Assembly (NCBI RefSeq): GCF_964355755.1
Contig: NC_092677.1
Coordinates: forward strand, 18,384,101 to 18,448,100
DNA: 64,000 nt
Origin: Antedon mediterranea
Taxonomy: Eukaryota; Echinodermata; Crinoidea; Comatulida; Antedonidae
Direction: 5' to 3'
Shown in pieces: positions 46,187 to 56,704 of the stretch. Position numbers and translations under genes: made by a program. Every line of letters starts with the position of its first letter. The stretch's first letter is position 1. The notes under the pieces are model-generated. The model had not been told where the DNA came from and searched no databases. It was given only the letters and a program-made list of their open reading frames with translations.

Positions 46187-47326
46187 TTCTTCTTTCTTTC
46201 CACGAATTTTGTACGCAGCGTATCTCTAATTCTGGCCAACATAAGATTGTATAACTTTGTCATAAGATTGCCCTGTAGCTGTAGATGTGCAAGAAACTTT
46301 TTTTTATAAATTTTGAGTTGCGCAGCGTAAGTTACGCGCGGTTTTATGAATTTCAATGATTGATCATAGATAAAAAACCGAAAGTCATTTTGTATTGAAA
46401 CTTGGTGAACATTTAAGTTATATCAAGCGCAAACTTTCTATGGATTAAAAATGGCAGGTTGCACAAAAAGTTACGCGCGCACGCGCGTTTAAAATTTCAA
46501 AATGCAAAAAATCAACTTCTAATCAACTTTCTACGCGTTTCATGTCATTTTGAGCATTTCAAAAATTCCCAGGCATGCGCAATTTTTTTACGCGCGCGTG
46601 CGCACGTAGCGCAAAAACATCTTTTTTTTGTTTGATTTTTGTTTTTCCAGCCTTTTCTAGTAAATTGACCAACTTTCAAACAATTTGGACTTAAAATCAC
46701 GTCATACGAGCACGTAGAATTGAAACATTTGCGCGTGTTTTTGATGAAAAAGTTCAAAAATTCGTGAAAATTATGCCTTTATTTAAAAAGTCATAGATTC
46801 TAAACTCCGAGGTGAACATTTTTAAAATTTCAGATTCTGGAAGTAGATGAGTTGTAGATATCAAGTCATGCATCCATATGGCTAACCGGACATTGTGACG
46901 TCATCGTATGGCCACTGGAATATAAAATATAGGATTTTTGTCTCTTTTGCATAGCTCATCACATTTAATAGAGCGCATCTCTACTTATCCGTATTGCATT
47001 TCCCCCCATTTTGTTATATTGTCTAGGTCAATCAATTATCTTTCGCATGGTTAACAATTTTTAAGATTGTTATGACGTCATCATTTGCAAAAGCGTCAAT
47101 AACTTTGGTCACTTATTTTCACCTATTCTGCACTGTATGTAGTACGTATACAGTATATAGCGTATACCGTATATACTTAGACGTGACGCAAAATAGAGGG
47201 CTCACTAACATTTTTTTCAATGGCATAATCGTTTTTCTGCGCGCAATATTCTAACTTATGTGTCATGCGCGTGGCTTTTGCGCTGCGGATAACCTAACTC
47301 GTCCGTAGTGACGAGTTCAAATCTAG
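46187..47326 (+). repeat. Array unit 21 (A class, resumed after nested B unit)
   Basis: About 1140 bp, starting at TTCTTCTTTCTTTCC and ending with the A-type hairpin and CAAATCTAG, after which non-array sequence begins. Very similar to unit 16. Confidence 0.83.
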
Positions 47327-47351
47327 TTCCGATATTGTTCCTGATAACAAA

Positions 47352-49507
47352 GAAGCAGATTAAATATAGTTGTTTATTTGACCCATTTGGCTTAGATGCC
47401 TATGCCTAGAAAGATTTTCTATGATACTACCTACTCATTAGAGTGAGTGAGTGGCCGAGCGGTTAAGACGTTAATTACGTAGCCATAACATCGGCAGGGG
47501 TTCGAGTCTCACTCACTCCATGGTTCTGGTGGTAGAACGAGTCTTCTCGGATAAGGACTATAAACCGTAGGTCCAGTGTACACATCTAGCTCGTGTGCAC
47601 TTTAAAGAACCTAGTACATCTTTCGAGACGAGTAGGGGTTATCCCGGTGTATTAGTAAATTACAGCCACTGATCACCAACTGGGCCCTCTGGCAGACCAG
47701 TCTTTGACTGAAGAGGTAACCCAGTATAAATATAAATTTCAATTCAATTCAATTCATACTATAGCGGCCTAACTAAAATAAAATACAGTATACATATTTG
47801 AGTAGTAGTTTATTAGTACACTACACACTATCAGGCCATCCATATCCTCCTCTCTGGGTTAGTGAACATCTGCACGATGCCACGGCTAACTACACTTCCC
47901 ACCCACCCTAGCTAGAGGTATGCACTGCGCTGCCGGCCACTAGGCCTAGCCTATTTCGGATCTCATGTCTTGCAACATCTGAAAATACATAATGTACTAA
48001 TACTGTACATTATTGTTATTATTTTTTATTCGCACTGGAAGTATCTAGGCTTTCCTGTTATGTTAAAATTAAAAAAATTATTTATTATCCTCAGCAGTGA
48101 AAACAATTATATTTTGTTGTATATGCCGTGATTTTACAAAACATGATCGTCAGTCGATGGCTCAGGAGTTTCGATAAATCTCGCGTCGCGCGTGGAGGAA
48201 AACACGCTCAGCAAGTTTGCGACATTAATATAATTATGCATGATACTCTATGACGATCGACCCACTTTAACGTGACGTCATTTTACTTTAGCTGCATGCG
48301 AAGAAGTAGTCACCGTCGGCGTACGAGTGTCTACATCTTTCTATTACTATAGAGGGGGTAGTCGTACTATTCTTTATTATCATATGTTTCGAAGTATTTG
48401 TTGACTACAGAACTATCTACTTAAGTGTATTTTGTTTGTTCTTATAGACAACCCAACACAGTTGTTGAATAATAATAAATCTAATAAAGACAACATATTG
48501 CAACAACGTGTTCACCTCATTATTTCTCACCGATTCCACAACAATAATTCTATTTAATGTGACATGTATCATGTCTATTAAATCAAGTCTTATTTAGTAT
48601 GTATACATCCGCCCTTATGAGGGCGGGCATCACTCACTGGAGCTCTCTGTTACAAATTTCTCATGCAAAAATCGCGGAATACTCATTCTTGTGATATATA
48701 TTCTTTGACAATAGCTATGGAACGCCCATAGTGCCGTTGGTGGGGAAACAATGACGCGATAATACAGTAATATCGATTTCATTGTGTATTTACCTCTTTG
48801 CTTTTTGTTTTTACACAGGAAAACAACACGGAAAAACTCAACACCGACAAACTACAAATGTTGCAATTAATAATCCACATACAGTAAATTTGAAAGGAAA
48901 ATACCAATTACATATTTGAGGGCTATTTATATTTTATTATAATTATATACAAGAATAAACGAGGAGTTACGTAAATGATACTAACGTTTATGATAAGAAA
49001 CGTTAATGATATAATAAACGTTATAGGCCTATATATAGTAACTTTATTAAAGAACTGAAAAATAACTCTCAATTTCTGACAAGTCTTGTAATCCATGCAT
49101 TAATATGTTACATTCCTTAATGAAAAATAAATATATAAATATAAGAAACGAATTTAAATTAGTACTTAGGCCTATACTTATTTAATGTGTATAAATCAAT
49201 TTGTATATCTAAAGAAAAGAATTAGAAAAAATTACGCAAGTGATAATAAAACTTTAATGATATAAACGTTATTGATTGTAAACGAATTAGTACCTAGGCC
49301 TATAATATATAATTTATTAACAAGATTCATTCGGTTGGTATTGTAAATAAAATTTAATAGTTAATTATATATATAGTAAATAAAATAATCGTTATTTACT
49401 ACTACTATTACGGTATAACAAGAAAGAAATGAGGAATTACTAAAGTTATAATTGCCAATGAGAGTAAGGTTTAAGATAGATATAAGAAACGAATGGGAAC
49501 GTAGTAG
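47352..49507. repeat. 2156-bp tandem duplication, copy 1
   Basis: Every landmark checked recurs exactly 2156 bases later, with no substitution or indel noticed. The copy holds the SINE at 47441-47756, then AT-rich non-coding sequence. Other landmarks are a CCGCCCT-TATG-AGGGCGG hairpin (about 48609) and acceptor-like TTCTTATAG and TTTTTACACAG sites at about 48440 and 48810. No reading frame with a recognisable product was found. Confidence 0.92.
47441..47756 (+). repeat. tRNA-derived SINE, copy 1
   Basis: The first 80 bases resemble a serine/leucine-type tRNA: an A-box-like TGGCCGAGCGGTTAAGACG and a B-box GGTTCGAGTCT, ending in CCA. The anticodon and T stems do not pair properly, so this is not a functional tRNA. 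A conserved body follows (for example GTGCACTTTAAAGAACCTAG), and the element ends in a (TTCAA)n-type tail at 47739-47756. The boxes could act as an internal RNA polymerase III promoter. Confidence 0.8.
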
Positions 49508-51663
49508 GAAGCAGATTAAATATAGTTGTTTATTTGACCCATTTGGCTTAGATGCCTATGCCTAGAAAGATTTTCTATGATACTACCTACTCATTAGAGT
49601 GAGTGAGTGGCCGAGCGGTTAAGACGTTAATTACGTAGCCATAACATCGGCAGGGGTTCGAGTCTCACTCACTCCATGGTTCTGGTGGTAGAACGAGTCT
49701 TCTCGGATAAGGACTATAAACCGTAGGTCCAGTGTACACATCTAGCTCGTGTGCACTTTAAAGAACCTAGTACATCTTTCGAGACGAGTAGGGGTTATCC
49801 CGGTGTATTAGTAAATTACAGCCACTGATCACCAACTGGGCCCTCTGGCAGACCAGTCTTTGACTGAAGAGGTAACCCAGTATAAATATAAATTTCAATT
49901 CAATTCAATTCATACTATAGCGGCCTAACTAAAATAAAATACAGTATACATATTTGAGTAGTAGTTTATTAGTACACTACACACTATCAGGCCATCCATA
50001 TCCTCCTCTCTGGGTTAGTGAACATCTGCACGATGCCACGGCTAACTACACTTCCCACCCACCCTAGCTAGAGGTATGCACTGCGCTGCCGGCCACTAGG
50101 CCTAGCCTATTTCGGATCTCATGTCTTGCAACATCTGAAAATACATAATGTACTAATACTGTACATTATTGTTATTATTTTTTATTCGCACTGGAAGTAT
50201 CTAGGCTTTCCTGTTATGTTAAAATTAAAAAAATTATTTATTATCCTCAGCAGTGAAAACAATTATATTTTGTTGTATATGCCGTGATTTTACAAAACAT
50301 GATCGTCAGTCGATGGCTCAGGAGTTTCGATAAATCTCGCGTCGCGCGTGGAGGAAAACACGCTCAGCAAGTTTGCGACATTAATATAATTATGCATGAT
50401 ACTCTATGACGATCGACCCACTTTAACGTGACGTCATTTTACTTTAGCTGCATGCGAAGAAGTAGTCACCGTCGGCGTACGAGTGTCTACATCTTTCTAT
50501 TACTATAGAGGGGGTAGTCGTACTATTCTTTATTATCATATGTTTCGAAGTATTTGTTGACTACAGAACTATCTACTTAAGTGTATTTTGTTTGTTCTTA
50601 TAGACAACCCAACACAGTTGTTGAATAATAATAAATCTAATAAAGACAACATATTGCAACAACGTGTTCACCTCATTATTTCTCACCGATTCCACAACAA
50701 TAATTCTATTTAATGTGACATGTATCATGTCTATTAAATCAAGTCTTATTTAGTATGTATACATCCGCCCTTATGAGGGCGGGCATCACTCACTGGAGCT
50801 CTCTGTTACAAATTTCTCATGCAAAAATCGCGGAATACTCATTCTTGTGATATATATTCTTTGACAATAGCTATGGAACGCCCATAGTGCCGTTGGTGGG
50901 GAAACAATGACGCGATAATACAGTAATATCGATTTCATTGTGTATTTACCTCTTTGCTTTTTGTTTTTACACAGGAAAACAACACGGAAAAACTCAACAC
51001 CGACAAACTACAAATGTTGCAATTAATAATCCACATACAGTAAATTTGAAAGGAAAATACCAATTACATATTTGAGGGCTATTTATATTTTATTATAATT
51101 ATATACAAGAATAAACGAGGAGTTACGTAAATGATACTAACGTTTATGATAAGAAACGTTAATGATATAATAAACGTTATAGGCCTATATATAGTAACTT
51201 TATTAAAGAACTGAAAAATAACTCTCAATTTCTGACAAGTCTTGTAATCCATGCATTAATATGTTACATTCCTTAATGAAAAATAAATATATAAATATAA
51301 GAAACGAATTTAAATTAGTACTTAGGCCTATACTTATTTAATGTGTATAAATCAATTTGTATATCTAAAGAAAAGAATTAGAAAAAATTACGCAAGTGAT
51401 AATAAAACTTTAATGATATAAACGTTATTGATTGTAAACGAATTAGTACCTAGGCCTATAATATATAATTTATTAACAAGATTCATTCGGTTGGTATTGT
51501 AAATAAAATTTAATAGTTAATTATATATATAGTAAATAAAATAATCGTTATTTACTACTACTATTACGGTATAACAAGAAAGAAATGAGGAATTACTAAA
51601 GTTATAATTGCCAATGAGAGTAAGGTTTAAGATAGATATAAGAAACGAATGGGAACGTAGTAG
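49508..51663. repeat. 2156-bp tandem duplication, copy 2
   Basis: Directly abuts copy 1 and appears identical to it. The junction reads CGTAGTAG then GAAGCAGAT. Copy 2 ends at CGTAGTAGG, followed by unique sequence CACGTATTTAATG. There is at most one base of shared sequence at the breakpoints. Confidence 0.92.
49597..49912 (+). repeat. tRNA-derived SINE, copy 2
   Basis: The copy of the SINE at 47441-47756 carried by the tandem duplication. It is present because of the segment duplication, not an independent insertion. Confidence 0.8.
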
Positions 51664-52028
51664 GCACGTATTTAATGTGCGGGATTTAAAATGTAAATTT
51701 CTAGGCATAAGAAACGAAGAATTATTAAAGTGATAATAATGTGTTTCGAAAATGTTTAATAAAACAAATTAAATTAATTGTTTGTTTTTCGTCTTTGTTT
51801 AAGAGGGCATTGTGCAAAGCAAATCAAGGCGCTAAAAAAAAAAACAATACACAGATTCCTCAGGTGTCGGTAAGCCTTTTCGGAGATAAAACAATGCAGC
51901 TCTTTTTTGTTAATAGAAAGTAGCGTACGCGTGCCTTTGCGTGTACATTTTAACCGCGATGACAACTATAAAATGAACCAAAAATATTAGTAAAACACCA
52001 CTTTAAATTTTTTGATCTATCGAACAAC
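51664..52028. other. Upstream region of the PHD/FLYWCH gene
   Basis: No coding sequence was recognised. An A-run occurs at about 51835-51845 and a TATA-like ACTATAAAATG lies about 60 bases before the start codon. It may hold the promoter, but no further support is visible. Confidence 0.35.
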
Positions 52029-52287
52029 ATGAACGAATGCTTAGAATGTCATCAACTTGTAACTCAACGCCAAGAGGCAATATTTTGCGAAGAATGCGAA
52101 CGCTGGCAGCACAGGACGTGTGGTACGGCAATATCCCAGGAGGAATACCGGCGAGGTATTGAGAATGGATACATGGATTGGTCCTGTGGTGATTGTATGT
52201 TGCCCAGCAATAACGAACATGCTCACGATGTTTTTGCGGAGAATTTGGGAAATTTCGCCGAACCCGACGAATTTGTCGAAGACGATC
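52029..52287 (+). pseudogene. PHD-like zinc finger exon of a FLYWCH-type gene, 5' part
   Basis: The frame starting at 52029 encodes a C4HC3 PHD-like finger: C4, C7, C20, C23, H28, C31, C53 and C56, with a WQHRTCG motif around residues 26-32. Similar fingers are known to me in invertebrate proteins that also carry FLYWCH and MULE transposase domains. After about 86 codons the frame runs into the transposon at 52288 and stops at 52304. If the transposon is removed with one copy of its 6-bp duplication, the frame continues at 53609 without a break. Normal product is therefore lost unless the element is spliced out. Confidence 0.75.
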
Positions 52288-53602
52288 CAGGGCATCATTT
52301 ATAAGGAGCGCCTGCGCGACCGCGCTCCTCCGCGCTCCTCAACAGGCTTCGAGGAGAGCAATTTATCGCGCTCCTTAATTTTCAAAATAGAGCCTAGCTT
52401 TTGACAGTGTTGATTTTTCTGTCAAGAGGCCTAAAAACACGTGGATTTTTAAAAGTTAAAACCAATCTAGGCCTAGGCTAATAATATATAAGCTAAGTTA
52501 TAAAGCTACAAGCCTAATGGCAGTCCCTCGTTTTTAAGGATCGCGAGCGCGATCGCAATCAACAACCTTCGAAAAGGAGAGCAATTCATCGCGCTCCATC
52601 TCACAGTGCGAGGTACCAACAAAGGGGATTCCCCTGCCTGCGCGCATTCAAGGGCGAGTTTACTTCATCGCCTCATAGTGCAACCAGTACGGTGTCATAG
52701 AAACACCTCCTTTACAGGAAGATCATGTCCCAACCAATAATTTTTCCCTTTATGTTTTTATGGAACGAGTTAATAAAATATATTTAATTTTAAAAGGAAA
52801 CATTAATATAGGAGGCCTAAATATAATGTTTATTATTTAAAAAAGCTTAGCTGCTGGTTGCTTTAATTATGTCATTTTGAAGATGGATTATTTCTTCGAA
52901 AGTTCTAACCAATTTTGGTCACTCAAATCCTCCTCAAAACACGTGCTGATGTGTGACGTCAGCATCTTCTAGAAGCTCTCTCAGCCCTCCCCCTATTGTG
53001 CGTGCGCCCATGTGTGACACATGTAAACACGATCAAATATCTTTCTTAATTATTTTAAAATGACACTTTGTAACTTATTATCAATATTTTAATGGCTGTT
53101 GCATGTTAGAATTGTATAATTTATGAATTGCAGGTAAATACTTTTCAGGTTTTCTGTCTGATTTCTAGGCCAACAAGCTAGGCTAGAAAAGCTAGGCTAA
53201 AGGCATATAGTTGGCCAGGACAGGATTCTCCAGGCTCCTGAAACCCAATCTACCCAGGCAGGCCATAAAAAAAAAATTGGCTTGAGTTTTTTGTACTGTA
53301 GAATAATACGATCCCCACGGAAAATATTGTGTGTAAAGGTGGGTGTGGTGGATTTTAGGGGAGAGGTACAGTATACATTTGTTGTGCCCGGGGGGGGGGG
53401 TTATCCCCTGTCGGGCAAAAAAATGTGTACAAAAAATTAATAAGGGCCAGCCATTTTTAATAAGGGCGACCATCCTTCAACTTCAACATAAATATTTGAG
53501 GAGAGCGATTTAAAATTTTTGCAAGGAGAGCGAATTGCTCTCCTTGGTGATTTGAGGAGAGCGATTTGTTGCTCTCCTGGGTTTTGCATACGTGATGCCC
53601 TG
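52288..53602. mobile_element. 1315-bp DNA transposon inserted in the PHD/FLYWCH gene
   Basis: Terminal inverted repeats start CAGGGCATCA at the left and end TGATGCCCTG at the right. ACGATC flanks both sides (52282-52287, 53603-53608). Subterminal regions carry repeated GGAGAGCGATT/CGCGCTCC words, including the perfect short palindrome at about 53513 (stem AAGGAGAGC). The CAGGG start is hAT-like, but the duplication is 6 bp rather than 8, so the superfamily is unresolved. No transposase frame is present; the 93-codon minus-strand frame at 53192-53473 has no recognised motif. Confidence 0.88.
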
Positions 53603-53700
53603 ACGATCTACCAGACCCATATCCGGTTGCTAATCCTGTGGTAGCTCCAGAGGATGAAGTGACCTACAGAGTTCTTCCAGGAACCTCTAACCGGGGCAAG
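53603..53700 (+). pseudogene. Continuation of the interrupted exon, with splice donor
   Basis: In the frame set by 52029, codons from 53609 read PDPYPVANPVV...VTYRVLPGTSNRGK and end at a good donor (GGCAAG/GTATTT, 53700/53701). This stretch precedes FLYWCH segments in related proteins. It is separated from its 5' half by the 1315-bp element. Confidence 0.72.
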
Positions 53701-53724
53701 GTATTTGAATTAAGTATTTTTTTG

Positions 53725-54320
53725 CGTTTCATGTTTTATTTAACAATTAATAATTATACTCAATTACTGTTTTTATATTTTGGATCTGTTAAATTTGTAC
53801 AGAGATGACCTAATTCAATTACATTATCGCCACAAATTACTTAATTTATGTATATTTACAGATTCGGTTAAGTGCATTTATTTATCGTGTTTTATTTAAC
53901 AACAAATTATACTCAATTACTGTTTTTATATTTTGGATCTGTTAAATTTGTACAGAGATGACCTAATTCAATTACATTATCGCCACAAATTACGTAATTA
54001 ATATATTTACAGATTCGGTTAAGTGCATTTATTTATCGTGTTTTATTTAACAATTCATTTTTCAATTAGGCCTACTGTTTTTATATTTTGGATCTGTAAA
54101 ATTTGTACAGAGATGACCTAATTCAATTACATTATTTAACAATTCATTTTTCAATTAGGCCTACTGTTTTTATATTTTGGATCTGTAAAATTTGTACAGA
54201 GATGACCTAATTCAATTACATTATCGCCACAAATTACGTAATTAATATATATTTACAGATTCGGTTAAGTGCATTTATTTATCGTGTTTTATTTAACAAT
54301 TCATTTTTCAATTACTGTTT
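53725..54320. repeat. About 150-bp tandem repeats within the intron
   Basis: The intron 53701-54328 is mostly three to four imperfect copies of a unit of about 150-160 bases. Each has TTTTATTTAACAA, TTTTTATATTTTGGATCTGT, ACAGAGATGACCTAATTCAA and TATTTACAGATTCGGTTAAG. One copy is shortened by an inner duplication near 54040-54215. The TTTACAG words repeat the form of a splice acceptor. Confidence 0.85.
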
Positions 54321-54328
54321 TTATAGGA

Positions 54329-54481
54329 CACGTTGGTTGATAGCATCGGTTATCAGTACACCAAAAAGGTCGACCGAACCCGTGCAACAGTGACTTGGAG
54401 ATGCCGTTCTGGTAGGCTAGTCTCTCTAGGCGCGGACTACTCACCCGAGCGGCGGAGATTTATGGAAAGCCATCGCTGACG
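54329..54481 (+). pseudogene. FLYWCH-like terminal exon
   Basis: An acceptor (GTTTTTATAG) precedes a phase-0 exon of 50 codons plus stop. It contains LVDSIGYQYTKK and TWRCR, the core of a FLYWCH zinc finger. The later zinc ligands are not convincing: there is no second Cys in the expected place and a single His near the end. The protein stops soon after, and no MULE transposase follows within this window. It belongs with 52029-52287 and 53603-53700. Confidence 0.72.
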
Positions 54482-54499
54482 ACTCCGGCAACAAACTTT

Positions 54500-54722
54500 A
54501 ATTCTATTCGGCTCTTTTACCATTACGTTCGGCTCTTTTAGCATTCGGCGCATTTCTATTCGGCCCATTTACCATTACGTTCGGCTCTTTCAGCATTCGG
54601 CGCATTTCTATTTGGCCCATTTACGTTCGGCTCTTTCAGCATTCGGCTCTCTTTTATTCGGCCCATTTACCATTACGTTCGGTTCTTTTTGATTCGGCCC
54701 TTTTTTATTCGGCTCTTTCTGC
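54500..54722. repeat. ATTCGGCYC minisatellite
   Basis: About a dozen TTCGGC(C/T)C(T/A)TTT words alternate with CATTACG and AGCATTCGG in irregular order. The repeat begins about 20 bases after the FLYWCH exon stop. Confidence 0.85.
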
Positions 54723-55824
54723 ATTGTATTTAATATACATTTATACAAATGTATTGATTTGCAATGAATGGATTATTAATGGAACATTCCAACTTATTTG
54801 GTTTAACCATACTTGCATACTTTAACACAAGTAGGTAAATGTATGGACCCTTGGATAATAAACATAAATAGTATTGTAATGCTATACAATACTGCAAATA
54901 GGTATTAACCACTTTTGATCGCCATTTGAATCAAAAGTGTGTTGGTACTGTTAGATATAATATAAACAAATATACTAATACACTGTATTACTGTGAGTGT
55001 GGGTAGCCCCTACTTTTAGATTATAAACACATAATAATATAATACTTTATTACTGACAGTTGCTTCTCAACGTTTGTATTAATTAATAATTACAAAAATA
55101 TAAACGTAGTAGTGGTCTTTAAATGTACGTACTTTACTATTTCAATCGACTATGAGACAGTGACAGTTTTAACAAAATATCGGTAATGTTTTACTCTATT
55201 TAGTGGTATATTAATTATAGGCCTATAAAAAAAAATATTTTGTTACTGGGTGGATATAAAGAAATATAAAGAATAATTTAATAATTATATAGAATAATTA
55301 TATTAAAAATTGTTCCTCTTTGTACCTATCCTCATCCCCAACCCTCAACTCTAATGGTAGATTCAAAACACAGATTGGGTTTGTTTAAATGAATCCAAAT
55401 AAAACATTTGGACTCATTTTGTGACAATTTTCTAGGTGCTAAATTTGGTTGACTACATAAATCATTGTGTCTATTTATTTGTTTCTGTAAACGACAATGT
55501 TTTATAGTCCTGCCCCCGGTCCTGCCGTACGTACATTTGAAATCGCCAGTTTTTTTACTCTGAAATTACTATGTATTCGAGAACCATCTAGTAATAATAA
55601 TTAATCTCATTTCACACACAATATAAAAATAAAAACCACACGTAAACAGCATTAACAATTCGTAAGCATTGTTTTATTTAATTATATTCGAATAATAACA
55701 ATAATGATAATTGAAACTTTGCACATAAAACTGTTTTTCTATAAAGAATTGTTTTTAAACAGTTGTTTGTAGCTCACGTTTTATATGTAAATTAATACAT
55801 TCATTCCATCTTACTATTCTAACT
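54723..55824. other. AT-rich non-coding stretch
   Basis: Nothing was recognised. Short reading frames have no motifs and no convincing splice context. Confidence 0.5.
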
Positions 55825-55913
55825 AAACTTTATCACTATGGAATCCGAACCCTAATCCTTCTCACTCCTCGTGCTGCCTTCCTATGAATTGTGGCGTCCC
55901 ACAAGGATCTATA
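55825..55913 (+). pseudogene. Non-LTR retrotransposon RT, left half up to the GVPQGS motif
   Basis: Reads KLYHYGIR, then after a small deletion CGVPQGSI, the conserved RT motif 3-4 region of Jockey/CR1-like elements. The sequence stops in the codon for I at the insertion point of the 6781-bp element and continues at 62697. Nothing upstream of 55825 was recognisable as RT. Confidence 0.72.
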
Positions 55914-56605
55914 CTCTCGTAAACGAGTGATTTAGAGTGAACTGATGTTCACTCTTAAATGAGTGGTAATCCACTCCAATGTGAGCGACTGCCATAATTA
56001 TTAAGCATAAAATATACCACTCCTTCAACGAGTGTGCATGTATTCCCGCTCGAACTGTAAACACTCGCCACTCGACTCCCGGGAGTGAAAACTTTTGATC
56101 GAGGCAGCCAATCAAATGCAAGCATTTCATAATTGTTATCGTCATCGCGCGCTTGTGTAATCACTTCTTGTTGCTATACGCTTATTGGGTGCACACGGAA
56201 CAAGAACATTTAACTGATGAATTATTCATGTTTATTTTGTGACGTTTCATGAGGGGGTCCCCAACTTATGTACGAAAACAAAAATCGCGGACCGGATGGC
56301 CCTCTGCTGCGGCCTTATTATTTACTATCCCAAGGCCTAGCCTTGCTCTATCTAGCCAAGCTAGGCTAGTAGTACTAGGCTACTACTAGGCCTAGGCTAG
56401 GCCTACTATACTGTAGGCTGGGTATTCCTCTGTATGCCTAGACTAGGCTAGGCTTCCTTGTAAAAGGGTATTCATCGATTCAAAAAATATACAATAATCT
56501 TTTTTTAATTAATCATTTTAGTTAAATACAAAAGATGGTTTACAAAATGCGAAAACACAGAAATAAGCAATTGCTGTAACTTTAAGTGCATTTACTGTTT
56601 TGCAG

Positions 56606-56704
56606 ATGATCTGGATGTGTTCAGATATATAAAAATTACCATCAATATCAAGAGGTGGGAAAAGCAAAGTCTACGATGCTTTTCATTACATTGTACAACA
56701 GCCA
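56606..56704 (+). pseudogene. Exon-like segment of an unrecognised element gene
   Basis: Preceded by an acceptor (TTTACTGTTTTGCAG) and followed by a strong donor (GTGAGTAC at 56705). The open frame reads DDLDVFRYIK and then RWEKQSLRCF, ending in CTTA. I do not recognise it. It sits between the element's left end and the exon at 61858, on the same strand, so it may be an earlier exon of the same gene. Confidence 0.5.

Larger units (their letters stand above)
19535..47326 (+). repeat. 27.8-kb tandem array of Helitron2/Helentron-like non-autonomous units
   Basis: Twenty-one full-length or near-full-length units follow one another in the same orientation, after the truncated tail of another. Each unit ends with a hairpin (stem AACTCGTC / GACGAGTT), then a short spacer and CTAG followed by T. 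Most begin with GGTTATCCGC or AGTTATCCGC, and the matching reverse complement lies directly before the 3' hairpin. An inverted repeat terminal at the 5' end but internal at the 3' end, plus a 3' hairpin and CTAG, are the asymmetric ends described for Helitron2/Helentron elements. Units are of two classes, A (about 1.14-1.28 kb) and B (about 1.56-1.61 kb). Nothing in them codes for protein; frames seen are T-run or antisense artefacts. Confidence 0.88.

Noticed and set aside
19535-47326. Ribosomal, histone or small-RNA gene cluster as an explanation of the array
   Set aside because: No rRNA, histone coding or snRNA sequence was recognised in any unit. The ends have Helitron2-like structure.
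4736-47326. The intact Helentron as the autonomous partner of the array units
   Set aside because: The GGTTATCCGC box and the AACTCGTC hairpin were not seen in the flanks of 4736-13948, so there is no sequence evidence for a shared end. It remains possible only in principle.
47441-47520. A tRNA-Ser/Leu gene
   Set aside because: A and B boxes and a CCA end are present, but the anticodon and T stems do not pair, and the sequence runs on into a SINE body with a TTCAA tail.
55909-56164. Overlapping minus-strand frames at the left end of the 6781-bp element
   Set aside because: They consist of the CACTC/GAGTG-rich terminal region and show no domain; neighbouring homologous end at 62405-62694 has no matching frame.
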